Part shown: positions 9,412 to 17,168 of the stretch, piece after piece
Numbering within the stretch: the first letter of the stretch is position 1
Layout: each line of letters begins with the position of its first letter
Origin: an uncultured Acidimicrobiales bacterium
Lineage (GTDB): Bacteria > Actinomycetota > Acidimicrobiia > Acidimicrobiales > SZUA-35
Assembly: GCA_937997485.1 (NCBI GenBank)
Contig: CALKTH010000022.1
Span: 1-64,000 of the forward strand
Length of the DNA: 64,000 bases
Direction of reading: 5' to 3'
Made by a program: the position numbers and the translations under genes
The notes under the pieces: generated by a model
Told to the model about the DNA's origin: nothing
The model's database searches: none
What the model saw: the letters and a program-made list of their open reading frames with translations, nothing else

Positions 9412-10484
9412 GCTTCCGCCGTTTCCCAGCGGGTCATGCCGTGCTCGTAGATGTCTCGAAGGATTCCTTCGATGTCGTATTGCAGCTCAAAGCTTGGGAA
9501 GTGACGCTGGAACTTTCGGATGTCAGACACCCACCAGATGTGATCGCCGATGCGGTTGTCGTCGGTGTAGGAGTGTTGCAGTTCCTTTCCTGCGATCTCC
9601 TGGCACTGCACGATGGCTTCCTTCATCGAGCAGTTCACCGCAGGGCCGCCGCCGATGTTGTACGCCTCTCCGGCGCGAGGGTTGCTGTGAAACGCCTCGA
9701 ACGCGCGGACGAGATCGTCGGCGTGGATGTTGTCCCGTACTTGCTTGCCGTTGTAGCCGAACACGGTGTAGTGCTCGCCAACTGCCGTGCACCGCATGAG
9801 GTAGGCAAGGAAGCCATGGAGCTGTGCCCCTGAGTGACCCGGGCCGGTGAGACAACCACCACGGAACACGCCGGTCTTTAACCCGAAGTAGCGGCCGTAC
9901 TCCTGCGTGAGGATGTCGGCCGCCACCTTTGAAGCTCCGAAGATGCTGTGCGTGGAATTGTCGATCGACATTTCCTCGGGGAACCCGAACTCTGCCCACT
10001 CGTGAGAGGGATCGAGCGTCCAACGGGACTCGGTCTCGATCAATGGCAAGCGGTTCGGCGTGTCTCCGTAGACCTTGTTCGTCGACGTGAAGATGAAGGT
10101 CGCGTCCGGTGCGTGTAGACGAGTGTTCTCGAGCAGGTTCAGTGTGCCTCCGGCGTTGACGTCGAAGTCTGTGAACGGTTCCTTGGCAGCCCAGTCGTGG
10201 GAGGGCTGAGCGGCAGTATGAATGACGAGGTCGATCTCGGTGTTCAGCTCGGAGAACAATGCGGCCACGGCGTCTCGGTCGCGGATGTCAAGCGACCGAT
10301 GCTCGTAGTTCGGCGTTGAGGTCGAGAGATCGTCGACTGCCCACGACGTGGAGGCTTCGGGACCGAAGAAATACGCCCTCATGTCGTTGTCGACGCCGAT
10401 GACCCGATCCGCCAACTTGGCGAAATGCCGAACGGACTGCGCACCAATCAAGCCGCCAGACCCCGTGACGAGAACAGTCTTCAT
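9408..10484 (-). CDS. CDP-paratose 2-epimerase-like NAD-dependent epimerase
   Basis: Extended SDR sugar epimerase of 358 residues. It has [15 protein letters not shown] for NAD binding at the N-terminus, [11 protein letters not shown], and GNGKQVRD-like [16 protein letters not shown], a combination that resembles RfbE (CDP-paratose 2-epimerase, tyvelose pathway) more than GalE. Position 4 of the classical YxxxK is occupied by FGASK, so Phe replaces the usual Tyr in that motif and the catalytic base needs checking. The ORF track starts at a TTG (10496); I use ATG 10484, preceded by GGTGGG. It is the first gene of a five-gene ATGA-coupled run. Glucose-1-phosphate cytidylyltransferase elsewhere in the locus (19682-20506) fits a CDP-sugar substrate. 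Confidence 0.78.
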   Translation of the reverse strand: MKTVLVTGSGGLIGAQSVRHFAKLADRVIGVDNDMRAYFFGPEASTSWAVDDLSTSTPNYEHRSLDIRDRDAVAALFSELNTEIDLVIHTAAQPSHDWAAKEPFTDFDVNAGGTLNLLENTRLHAPDATFIFTSTNKVYGDTPNRLPLIETESRWTLDPSHEWAEFGFPEEMSIDNSTHSIFGASKVAADILTQEYGRYFGLKTGVFRGGCLTGPGHSGAQLHGFLAYLMRCTAVGEHYTVFGYNGKQVRDNIHADDLVRAFEAFHSNPRAGEAYNIGGGPAVNCSMKEAIVQCQEIAGKELQHSYTDDNRIGDHIWWVSDIRKFQRHFPSFELQYDIEGILRDIYEHGMTRWETAEA

Positions 10485-10626
10485 GTGACCCACCAACCAA
10501 ACTTCGAACGCCGCCTACAAGAGCATCTAAATGTACTCCTCTCCCCTTGCGAACCGAACCGGGCAGAAACCCATGTCTGGAACGCTCGATAGGGGCCGTG
10601 CGGATCAGGCGATCTGCTCCCAGGGC

Positions 10627-10632
10627 TAGCCT
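10627..10632 (+). promoter_or_regulatory. Leaderless-type -10 element (TAGCCT) before GT4 gene
   Basis: TAGCCT is followed by exactly 7 nt and then the ATG at 10640. This TAnnnT-N7-start layout recurs in the window and matches leaderless promoters of actinobacteria. No convincing -35 is seen. It sits in the 155-nt divergent gap between the epimerase and the GT4 gene. Confidence 0.5.
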
Positions 10633-10639
10633 CAGCTTC

Positions 10640-11788
10640 ATGCGCGTGCTTCAGGTCCATACTCGGTACCGATTCGCAGGCGGAGAGGACAGCGTCGTTG
10701 ATGCCGAGCGAGCGGCGTTGCAGGCAGCAGGCCACGAGGTCGAACTCTTCGAAGCTCGCAATCCCGAGAGCGGTCGACCGGCGGCGCTGGCTCTGGCTCA
10801 GTCCACCTGGAATCGCAGTGCCCGACAGGCACTGCAGAAGGCCTGCGCCGAGAAACAGCCGGACGTCGTTCACTTTCACAACACCTGGTTTGCCCTGTCC
10901 CCGTCCGTCGCCTCGGTACCGAGGGAGCTGGGAATCCCAGCGGTCGCCACGCTTCATAACTATCGACAGGCCTGTCTCAACTCTTATCTGCTCCGCAATG
11001 ACTCGGCGTGCACCGACTGCGTGGGCTCTCTGCCCTGGAGAGGCGTGGCCAGAGGTTGCTATCGGGACAGCAAGGCGCAATCCGCCCTCGCCGCACTCTC
11101 CACGAGCTCGCATCGTGTGGCGAAGACCTGGAACAAGGCACTCGATCGGGTCCTGGTTCTCACGCCATTCGCTGCCGAGATCGCCGAATCGTCTGGTTTT
11201 TCACCGGACAAGATCATCGTTCGACCGAACTTCACAGACGACGCGGGCAGCCGACCAGCGCCACCGTCAGCTTCGGATGAGCTCCTCTTCGTCGGCCGCC
11301 TTTCGTCCGAAAAGGGCATCAACACCCTGGTCGACAGCTACATCGCGAGTGGCAGCGCACACCGGCTGACCGTGCTCGGCGATGGTCCTCTGCTCGATGA
11401 ACTGCGGAACGCACACGGCTCCTCGGTGAACTTCGAAGGCCGCGTGTCGGCGGGCGACATCACGGCGCGGCTCCTCGCAGCTCGCGCACTCGTTCTCCCG
11501 TCTATCTGTTTTGAAGGGCTGCCCATGACGCTCATCGAGGCCATGTCCGCTGGCACACCCGTGCTCGCCTCCGATCAGCCCACGTTCAACGGATTCGTTG
11601 AGCGCCAGGGCAGCGGCTGGCTCGTCGCACCTGGCGACACGGCTGCGTGGAGTCGAGCATTGCATGATCTCGACGATGAACGAGTCGACAAAGCCGGGGC
11701 CAACGGCCGGTCTGTGTGGGAGAGCGACTTCAAGACCGGTCCAGTCATCGACCAGCTGGTCGGCATCTACGCATCAATCACTTCGTAG
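10640..11788 (+). CDS. GT4 family glycosyltransferase
   Basis: This 382-residue GT-B enzyme begins MRVLQVHTRYRFAGGEDSVV, a common start of GT4 enzymes with a donor-loop N-terminus. The C-terminal half has LLFVGRLSSEKGINTLV and CFEGLPMTLIEAMSAGTPVLAS, which contains the E-x7-E nucleotide-sugar-binding motif. The ORF track start at 10547 adds 31 residues without family similarity; ATG 10640 is preceded by a leaderless -10 and is preferred. The gene is an isolated plus-strand unit converging with the methyltransferase, whose stop it overlaps by 11 nt. Sugar specificity is unknown. Confidence 0.88.
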   Translation: MRVLQVHTRYRFAGGEDSVVDAERAALQAAGHEVELFEARNPESGRPAALALAQSTWNRSARQALQKACAEKQPDVVHFHNTWFALSPSVASVPRELGIPAVATLHNYRQACLNSYLLRNDSACTDCVGSLPWRGVARGCYRDSKAQSALAALSTSSHRVAKTWNKALDRVLVLTPFAAEIAESSGFSPDKIIVRPNFTDDAGSRPAPPSASDELLFVGRLSSEKGINTLVDSYIASGSAHRLTVLGDGPLLDELRNAHGSSVNFEGRVSAGDITARLLAARALVLPSICFEGLPMTLIEAMSAGTPVLASDQPTFNGFVERQGSGWLVAPGDTAAWSRALHDLDDERVDKAGANGRSVWESDFKTGPVIDQLVGIYASITS

Positions 11789-12434
11789 ACGATTCGGGCG
11801 GAAGCCGAACGGCAACGTAGGCCTTCGGGAGCCCCAGAAAGCGCTCGACAACGATGTCGTGTTCAGGGAACAAGCGCTGCATGTCGCTCTTTCGGAGCAA
11901 GGTCGTGCTGCGCACGAAGTCATCGACCTCGTCCTGCGACGGCCGTGTGATCAGCCCCCAAAGTGAGCCGTTCCGCAGGAGCCGCATCTGGGTGTTCTTG
12001 GGCAACCAATGGAGAAACAACATGAGCGTGTGAGGTTCGAATGGGAACCAGTGCGCAGGCGTCTGAACGAACGAAGCGGGGGCGAGCCTGCGTACTTCCT
12101 GCGCAAACGGCTCCCATCGATCTTCCCCGACATGTTCGATCACACTGTTCGAGAAGACGAGGTCGAATGCGTCATCTTCGTAGCCCGTCTTCGTCGCGTC
12201 TCCCACCGTGGCCACCACGTTTGGCATCGAGGTGACTACGCGATCATCAAGGTTCACAAGCGTCACCTGCGGCTCATGCTTGCTGAGTGCCCAGATCGCC
12301 TCGCTTCCCCCAAGGTCGATCACTGACTCGATGGGTGCGCGATCCATCACCATCCGATCGAACTTCGCCATGCGACGCTTCCGAAACGGCGGCAACACGA
12401 TGTCGTAGATGCGGTGGATCAGCGGCTTGCCCAT
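11778..12434 (-). CDS. Class I SAM-dependent methyltransferase
   Basis: This 218-residue protein has motif I SVIDLGGSEAIWAL (about 37-50), an acidic end of strand 2 (VNLDD), VGDAT, and the FDLVFSNSVIEHV motif at about 90-102 (Methyltransf_11-type). It follows the homoserine-dehydrogenase-like gene on the same strand after a 99-nt gap. In this setting it probably O- or C-methylates a sugar or a finished glycan, but no specific substrate can be read from the sequence. The 3' end overlaps the convergent GT4 gene by 11 nt. Confidence 0.85.
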   Translation of the reverse strand: MGKPLIHRIYDIVLPPFRKRRMAKFDRMVMDRAPIESVIDLGGSEAIWALSKHEPQVTLVNLDDRVVTSMPNVVATVGDATKTGYEDDAFDLVFSNSVIEHVGEDRWEPFAQEVRRLAPASFVQTPAHWFPFEPHTLMLFLHWLPKNTQMRLLRNGSLWGLITRPSQDEVDDFVRSTTLLRKSDMQRLFPEHDIVVERFLGLPKAYVAVRLPPESSTK

Positions 12435-12533
12435 TGGGTCAGCCTGACAGACAAAACCGCTGTCGGCGAGAGCAAAGCCTCTTGCTGGACCGAGCCGATC
12501 GACTCCTTCGGGGCCGAACGTCCCGGAGCGCGT

Positions 12534-13826
12534 CTAGCCGAGGGGCCAGAGTGCGTCTTGCTCGGATCGCAGCTCGTCGACCCGACGCCCCTCAGGCATC
12601 GTGACATCGGCCAACGTGATCGGCTGATCCTTGGCGACGTCACGCACGAGGGTGCAACCCTCGGCCTGACCCATCGTGAGCAACCCGTCGGTCCGAGTGA
12701 TCGCATGGGTTTCGCACAGACCGTACGAATCGAAGCCCCCGAGCCCGTCGAGTGTCTTACCCGTAGCCAGATCGCTCTTGGCGATCGCAATCACGTCGAC
12801 CTGTGGGCCGAACGTGGGCTCAATCGTTGCGTCGTCGAACAGCACGGCCCGAGCGGCGCTGTTCGGCACCTCGAAGTGACACAAGTGATACGGCACGTAG
12901 AACGAGTAGAGCGGACCCTCGCCGAGCTTGCCGTACTTGAGGTAGATGTGCTGCTGGGGATCATCGTGCACGGCGTAGACGTACACGCCTGGGCTGGGGC
13001 GGGTGCCAACGATGTAGTCGACGATGCCACCCTTCTCCTCCAGCATGTCGAGGTCGTAGAACTGGACGGCGTCATCAATGAAGCCGTCGAACTCCGGACC
13101 GATCATGCCGCGCTCGGCGACCGTGAAGCCCGTGGCGTTGGCAACAACCGCCTGTTCGAACGCGATCTTGGTGCCGTCGGCAAAGCTCGTCACCATTTCG
13201 GGCGTCTGGCCCCACTCCGCAGCAAACTTCGCCTGCGTTGCTGGGGTCCGGTAGTAGTCGAGCATGCCCTTGATGTTTCCTGCGACGAGCGGGCGCGCAC
13301 CGATGCCCTGCACGAATCGCAGAAGGTTCATCTGCACACCCGGCTGATCGCCGTCGCACCCGGTGTAGACGACGCCGTTCGCCTGGGCCTTCTTGTGCAG
13401 GATGGGCCCGATCACGCCGTCGAGCTCGGCATTGAGCATGACCACGTGCTGGCCCCCCTCGAGGGCGGCCTCGACGATGGGAGCGGCGTAGTGGATCGTT
13501 CCCGTGCCTTCGACGAGGACATCAATCTGCTCGCAGCTCGTGGCCACGGTCCAGTCGGAGGTGTACGCCGGCTTGCCAGCTTCGATGGCTGCGCTCAGCT
13601 CGGCGACGGTGTTGACCTCGACGGGATCTTCCACACCAGCCTCGGCGTAGCAGCGGATCGCGTTCGCCGCCGTGCGGTTGACGATCACCGCCACGGTCAT
13701 CCCAGCCGTGTGGTTGAGAATTCGATTGGTCATGCCGCGGTTGATGAAGCCGGCGCCGGTCACGGCGACCTGGACCGGTCGCCCCTCGGTCTCGCGTGCT
13801 TCCAGTGCCTTGTCGACGAGGAACAT
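12534..13826 (-). CDS. Homoserine-dehydrogenase-like NAD(P)-dependent oxidoreductase with C-terminal SAF-like domain
   Basis: This 430-residue protein has an N-terminal Rossmann fold (VQVAVTGAGFINRGM, about 18-32), a central segment NAELDGVIGPILHKKA similar to homoserine-dehydrogenase-like proteins, and a C-terminal stretch (ITRTDGLLTMGQAEGCTLVRDVAKDQPITLADV) that looks like a SAF domain. Proteins of this architecture occur in surface-polysaccharide loci rather than in threonine synthesis. Here the gene is joined to the rfbC-like gene by TGATG, in a run with uxs-like and ugd. It may reduce a keto-sugar or make a non-sugar substituent; this is inference. True homoserine dehydrogenase is unlikely from context. 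Confidence 0.72.
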   Translation of the reverse strand: MFLVDKALEARETEGRPVQVAVTGAGFINRGMTNRILNHTAGMTVAVIVNRTAANAIRCYAEAGVEDPVEVNTVAELSAAIEAGKPAYTSDWTVATSCEQIDVLVEGTGTIHYAAPIVEAALEGGQHVVMLNAELDGVIGPILHKKAQANGVVYTGCDGDQPGVQMNLLRFVQGIGARPLVAGNIKGMLDYYRTPATQAKFAAEWGQTPEMVTSFADGTKIAFEQAVVANATGFTVAERGMIGPEFDGFIDDAVQFYDLDMLEEKGGIVDYIVGTRPSPGVYVYAVHDDPQQHIYLKYGKLGEGPLYSFYVPYHLCHFEVPNSAARAVLFDDATIEPTFGPQVDVIAIAKSDLATGKTLDGLGGFDSYGLCETHAITRTDGLLTMGQAEGCTLVRDVAKDQPITLADVTMPEGRRVDELRSEQDALWPLG

Positions 13827-14350
13827 CAGAGCAACTCCCAGTTCTGGTCCTTCTCGGACAGTTCGGTGATTTCATGCGGCCACTCGATGGCGAGTGCCGG
13901 ATCGGTCGGTCGGAGGCCGCGCTCTGCACCAGGGGCGTAGCGGGCGCTCACGAGATACAGCGCTTCGGTGTTCGGGGCGAGCGTCTGGTAGGCGTGGCCG
14001 AAACCTTCGCCGACGTACAAGGCTCGGCGGTTTTCCGCCGAAAGCTCGACACCGACGTGTTGCAGGTAGGTGGAACTCTCCGGGCGAACGTCCACAGCAA
14101 CATCGAAGATCGCCCCGCTGATGCAGCGGAAGAACTTGGCCTCGGCGTCATCACCGTCTTGCCAGTGGATGCCTCGGACCGTGCCCGCTTGTGCGGTGAA
14201 GCTGACGTTTCCCTGCACGTTCGGCAGGGTCAAGCCGTGTTCGGCGAACTCATCCTCGCAATAGAACCGGGCGAAGAAGCCTCGGTCATCACCGCGCGGT
14301 TCGAGATCAACAATGAACACGCCATCCAGCGCAGTTGGTGTGAAGATCAT
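13826..14350 (-). CDS. RfbC-like dTDP-4-dehydrorhamnose 3,5-epimerase family protein
   Basis: This 174-residue cupin-fold protein has the family pattern RGFFARFYCEDEFAEHGL, then NVSFTAQAGTVRGIHWQ, with the catalytic-base His in RGIH, and GFGHAYQTL near 115-125. RfbC enzymes epimerise C3 and C5 of 4-keto-6-deoxy sugars. Its neighbours here lack rmlA, rmlB and rmlD, so the substrate may be a CDP- or other NDP-4-keto sugar. The track start at 14515 is too long. ATG 14350, with GAGGAGGGA upstream, matches the family N-terminus. It overlaps the next gene by one base (TGATG). Confidence 0.85.
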   Translation of the reverse strand: MIFTPTALDGVFIVDLEPRGDDRGFFARFYCEDEFAEHGLTLPNVQGNVSFTAQAGTVRGIHWQDGDDAEAKFFRCISGAIFDVAVDVRPESSTYLQHVGVELSAENRRALYVGEGFGHAYQTLAPNTEALYLVSARYAPGAERGLRPTDPALAIEWPHEITELSEKDQNWELL

Positions 14351-14381
14351 GTCGTCCGGTCCCTCCTCGTTCGACGTTCGG

Positions 14382-15737
14382 TCAGCTCTTCGCCAGCGGG
14401 CGGCCAACGCCCACGTAGCGAGCGAACTTGCCAGGCTCAAACATGCGTCGGCCGTCAGCCACCAATGGCTGAGGCTGCATGTTCGCGACCATGTCGGGAA
14501 GCGTGCGATACGCATCCCATGAGGTCACAACGACGATGGCCGCTGCGCTCTTCAGCGAAGCGTCCAGGTCAGCCTGGTACTCGAGGTCGTCTGCATTCAT
14601 GTGCTGAGCGAGCTCGGAACGAGCGTTGTCCAAGGCGATCGGGTCGTGCAGCGTCACCTTGAATCCGGCATCCACCAACGCAGGAACGATACGCAGCGTC
14701 GGCGATTCCCGAACGTCGTCCGTGTTGGGCTTGAACGCAGCGCCGAGCACCGTGACCGAGGCACCCGGCTCGAGCGCATCGATCACCGGTGCGACAAACA
14801 GTCCAGGCTGCAGTGCATTGATCTCGAGTGCACCAGCGAGGATCGGCGCGGGGACGCCAGCAGCGCGAGCATGAGCCTCGAGCGCCATGACGTCCTTCGG
14901 GAAGCAGCTGCCGCCAAAGCCACAGCCGGCTTCGAGATACGTGAGTGACGAAGGACGAACTCGAGTGCCGTCTTCGAGGATCGGTGAGAAGCGGTGGTCG
15001 AGGTGCACGCCCTCCATCACCTCGGTGACGTCAACGCCAACGGCGGCGCTGAGGTTGCCGATCTCGTTGGAGAACGAGATGAGCGTGGCGAGCAGCGAGT
15101 TCGCCGTGTATTTGATCATTTCGGCCGTGCTCGGGGTGGTCCGCACGACGTCGGTCTCGGTGAAGATCGAGTACAGCTGCGACATGACATCAACCGTGCG
15201 CTCGTCGATGCCGCCGACCACGATGCGATCCGGGTTGAGGAAGTCGGGCACTGCCACGCCTTCGCGCAGGAACTCCGGGTTCATCCCAACGCCGAAGTCG
15301 GCGCCAGCCTTCTTGCCTGAGGCCTCCTCGAGGATTGGCAGCACCACAGTCTCGGTCGTGCCCGGCACGACGGTGCTCTTGACCGCAACGACGTGGTAGC
15401 TGTCCTTCGTAGCCAACTGTTCGCCAATGGCGCGAGCGGCCGATTCGATCTGACCGAGGTCAATCCGTTCCTCGCCGAACGGTGTGCCGACAGCGATCAG
15501 CGTCATTTCGCTGTTCTGCACGGCCTCACCAAGATCAGTCGTCGCGCTGAAACGAGTACCGAGCACCCCGTTCATGAGTTCGGGGAGCCCATCTTCATGA
15601 ATGGGGCACTCGCCGCCGTTGATGCGGTCGACCTTCGCGGCGTCGATGTCAACGCACTGCACCTCGTGTCCGAGGTGGGCGAGGCAGACGCCGCTGACCA
15701 ATCCGACGTAGCCGGTACCGATGACTGAGAGTTTCAC
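14382..15737 (-). CDS. ugd: UDP-glucose 6-dehydrogenase
   Basis: This 451-residue protein starts MKLSVIGTGYVGLVSGVCLA (NAD-binding GxGxxG) from a GTG codon at 15737. It contains NPEFLREG, EMIKYTANSLLA, and the catalytic cysteine motif GCGFGGSCFPKD (about 268-279). It oxidises UDP-glucose twice to UDP-glucuronate, the precursor for the decarboxylase encoded immediately upstream. Stop of that gene and start of this one share a base (TAGTG), indicating tight coupling. Length and motifs are complete, so the reaction is assigned with high confidence; UDP-hexose variants such as ManNAc dehydrogenase are less likely. Confidence 0.93.
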   Translation of the reverse strand: MKLSVIGTGYVGLVSGVCLAHLGHEVQCVDIDAAKVDRINGGECPIHEDGLPELMNGVLGTRFSATTDLGEAVQNSEMTLIAVGTPFGEERIDLGQIESAARAIGEQLATKDSYHVVAVKSTVVPGTTETVVLPILEEASGKKAGADFGVGMNPEFLREGVAVPDFLNPDRIVVGGIDERTVDVMSQLYSIFTETDVVRTTPSTAEMIKYTANSLLATLISFSNEIGNLSAAVGVDVTEVMEGVHLDHRFSPILEDGTRVRPSSLTYLEAGCGFGGSCFPKDVMALEAHARAAGVPAPILAGALEINALQPGLFVAPVIDALEPGASVTVLGAAFKPNTDDVRESPTLRIVPALVDAGFKVTLHDPIALDNARSELAQHMNADDLEYQADLDASLKSAAAIVVVTSWDAYRTLPDMVANMQPQPLVADGRRMFEPGKFARYVGVGRPLAKS

Positions 15738-16882
15738 TATCGCTCCTCTTGCGATTCGTACCAGGCGAGAGCCCGGCGCAGGCCGTTGTCGATGTCGATG
15801 ATTGGCTCGTACCCCAGCAAGGTGCGGGCCTTTTCAATGATGGGACAACGCCGGTTGGGGTTGTCCGTCAAGTACTCGGGATCGTCCGATGTCTTCTGCA
15901 CGATCTGGCCCTCGTAGCCGAACATGTCCTTGCCAAGCGCAACCACGCGATCGGCAAGCTCTCGCATGTCGATCTCAGGAAGATCGGTACCGATGTTGAA
16001 CGACTCACCGGGATGCTCGGCCGCGCCACCGAGGATCATGTAGTAGCCGGAGACCGAATCGGCCACGTAGCAGAACGTGCGGGTGGCCTTGCCGTCGCTC
16101 AGCATCACGATGTCTTCGCCGTTGAGCACGTTGCGGGCGTAGTCCGGGAGCACCCGACCGTCGTCGATGCGCAGACCGGGGCCGTAGTTGTTGAACGGAC
16201 GAGCGATGCCGATCGGCAGGTTGTACTGCTGGGCGAAGTTGACGCAGAGCGTTTCGCCATAGCGCTTCGACTCGTCGTAGCACGCACGAGGTCCGGTGCA
16301 GCTGACGTTGCCTCGGTAGGTCTCGGGTGTCGGAATGTGTTCCGGCTGGGGATCGCCGTAGATCTCGCTCGTCGAGAAGAACAGGAAACCCTTCACCGGA
16401 TGATCGGTCTCGGCCCGAGCCTTCATGTCGTCGAGGATCATGCGGAGGCCGTCCACGTTGGCATCCATCGTCTCGATCGGGAACTGCCGGTAGAAGATCG
16501 GCGACGCAATGGAAGCAGCGTGGATGATCCAATCGAAACGAGGTTCGTCGTCGGGCATGGGATCGAGGACGCTGCGGGTCACCATCCGAAGGTTTCCCGA
16601 GACCGCAGGGTCCTCGCTCAACGCCGTGAGCCAGGCCGGAACGCCGCGAGCGAAATTGTCGTGCAGCGTGACCCGAATCGGCTCCATGTCCGGATGCAAG
16701 TGGTTCCACGCCAGAGGCGCTTGCAAGAGGTAGTAGCCGAGGAAGCCGGCACCGCCTGTGATGAGGAGATCCTCGCCCGACATCGGAGCGAATACGTGGT
16801 GCAGGCGTTCACTCATCATCGTGAGATCTTCTGCCACCACGGCGCTGTAATTCGGAACGCTGGAGTCTTCAAGTGCGCGCAT
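15737..16882 (-). CDS. UDP-glucuronate decarboxylase-like SDR (UDP-xylose synthase)
   Basis: Extended SDR of 381 residues from ATG 16882, preceded by AAAGAAGA. The NAD-binding motif LLITGGAGFLGYYL is at about 40-53. FFSTSEIYGDPQPEHIPTPE, the YDESKRYGE active-site YxxxK, and RPFNNYGPGLR follow, all characteristic of UDP-glucuronate decarboxylases. The paired ugd supplies UDP-glucuronate. The pair therefore probably makes UDP-xylose for the polysaccharide. The track ORF (to 17398) includes 172 upstream residues read from the divergent intergenic region and the 5' end of the sugar transferase, with no SDR similarity. The N-terminal ~35 residues before the Rossmann motif are somewhat longer than usual. 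Confidence 0.85.
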   Translation of the reverse strand: MRALEDSSVPNYSAVVAEDLTMMSERLHHVFAPMSGEDLLITGGAGFLGYYLLQAPLAWNHLHPDMEPIRVTLHDNFARGVPAWLTALSEDPAVSGNLRMVTRSVLDPMPDDEPRFDWIIHAASIASPIFYRQFPIETMDANVDGLRMILDDMKARAETDHPVKGFLFFSTSEIYGDPQPEHIPTPETYRGNVSCTGPRACYDESKRYGETLCVNFAQQYNLPIGIARPFNNYGPGLRIDDGRVLPDYARNVLNGEDIVMLSDGKATRTFCYVADSVSGYYMILGGAAEHPGESFNIGTDLPEIDMRELADRVVALGKDMFGYEGQIVQKTSDDPEYLTDNPNRRCPIIEKARTLLGYEPIIDIDNGLRRALAWYESQEER

Positions 16883-17053
16883 GATCTTCTTTCGGTGCGA
16901 AGGCCCATCAAATGAGCCCGAAGGTCGTCGTGTGACGCAATTTCCCGGGGTTCGCCGCCCACCGCGCCGACCCCGTTCTACCAAGGTTGCGCGAGGTTCG
17001 ACGCACCTTCTCCTACAAGCGGCGGCAATGATCGACCAGACCCATTCCCCAGT

Positions 17054-17067
17054 GGGTGAATTCACCC
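17054..17067. promoter_or_regulatory. 14-bp perfect palindrome GGGTGAATTCACCC between divergent genes
   Basis: A perfect inverted repeat in the 286-nt gap between the uxs-like gene and the initiating sugar transferase. Such a position could let one dimeric regulator control both directions. If translation of the sugar transferase began at the upstream ATG 17028, the site would lie inside codons instead. Role is inferred. Confidence 0.4.
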
Positions 17068-17168
17068 GAGTCACCGAAGCTGTCAACGATGTGGCACTAC
17101 CTTGCTCGAAGGCGACGGGTCGGGCGGAAAACGCGACCTCCGCGCGGCGATGGAGAGGCGAAGTGGCG

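Noticed and set aside
12414-13940. 508-residue plus-strand ORF
   Set aside because: Shadow of the homoserine-dehydrogenase-like gene on the other strand; His/Val/Asp-rich artefact without motifs.
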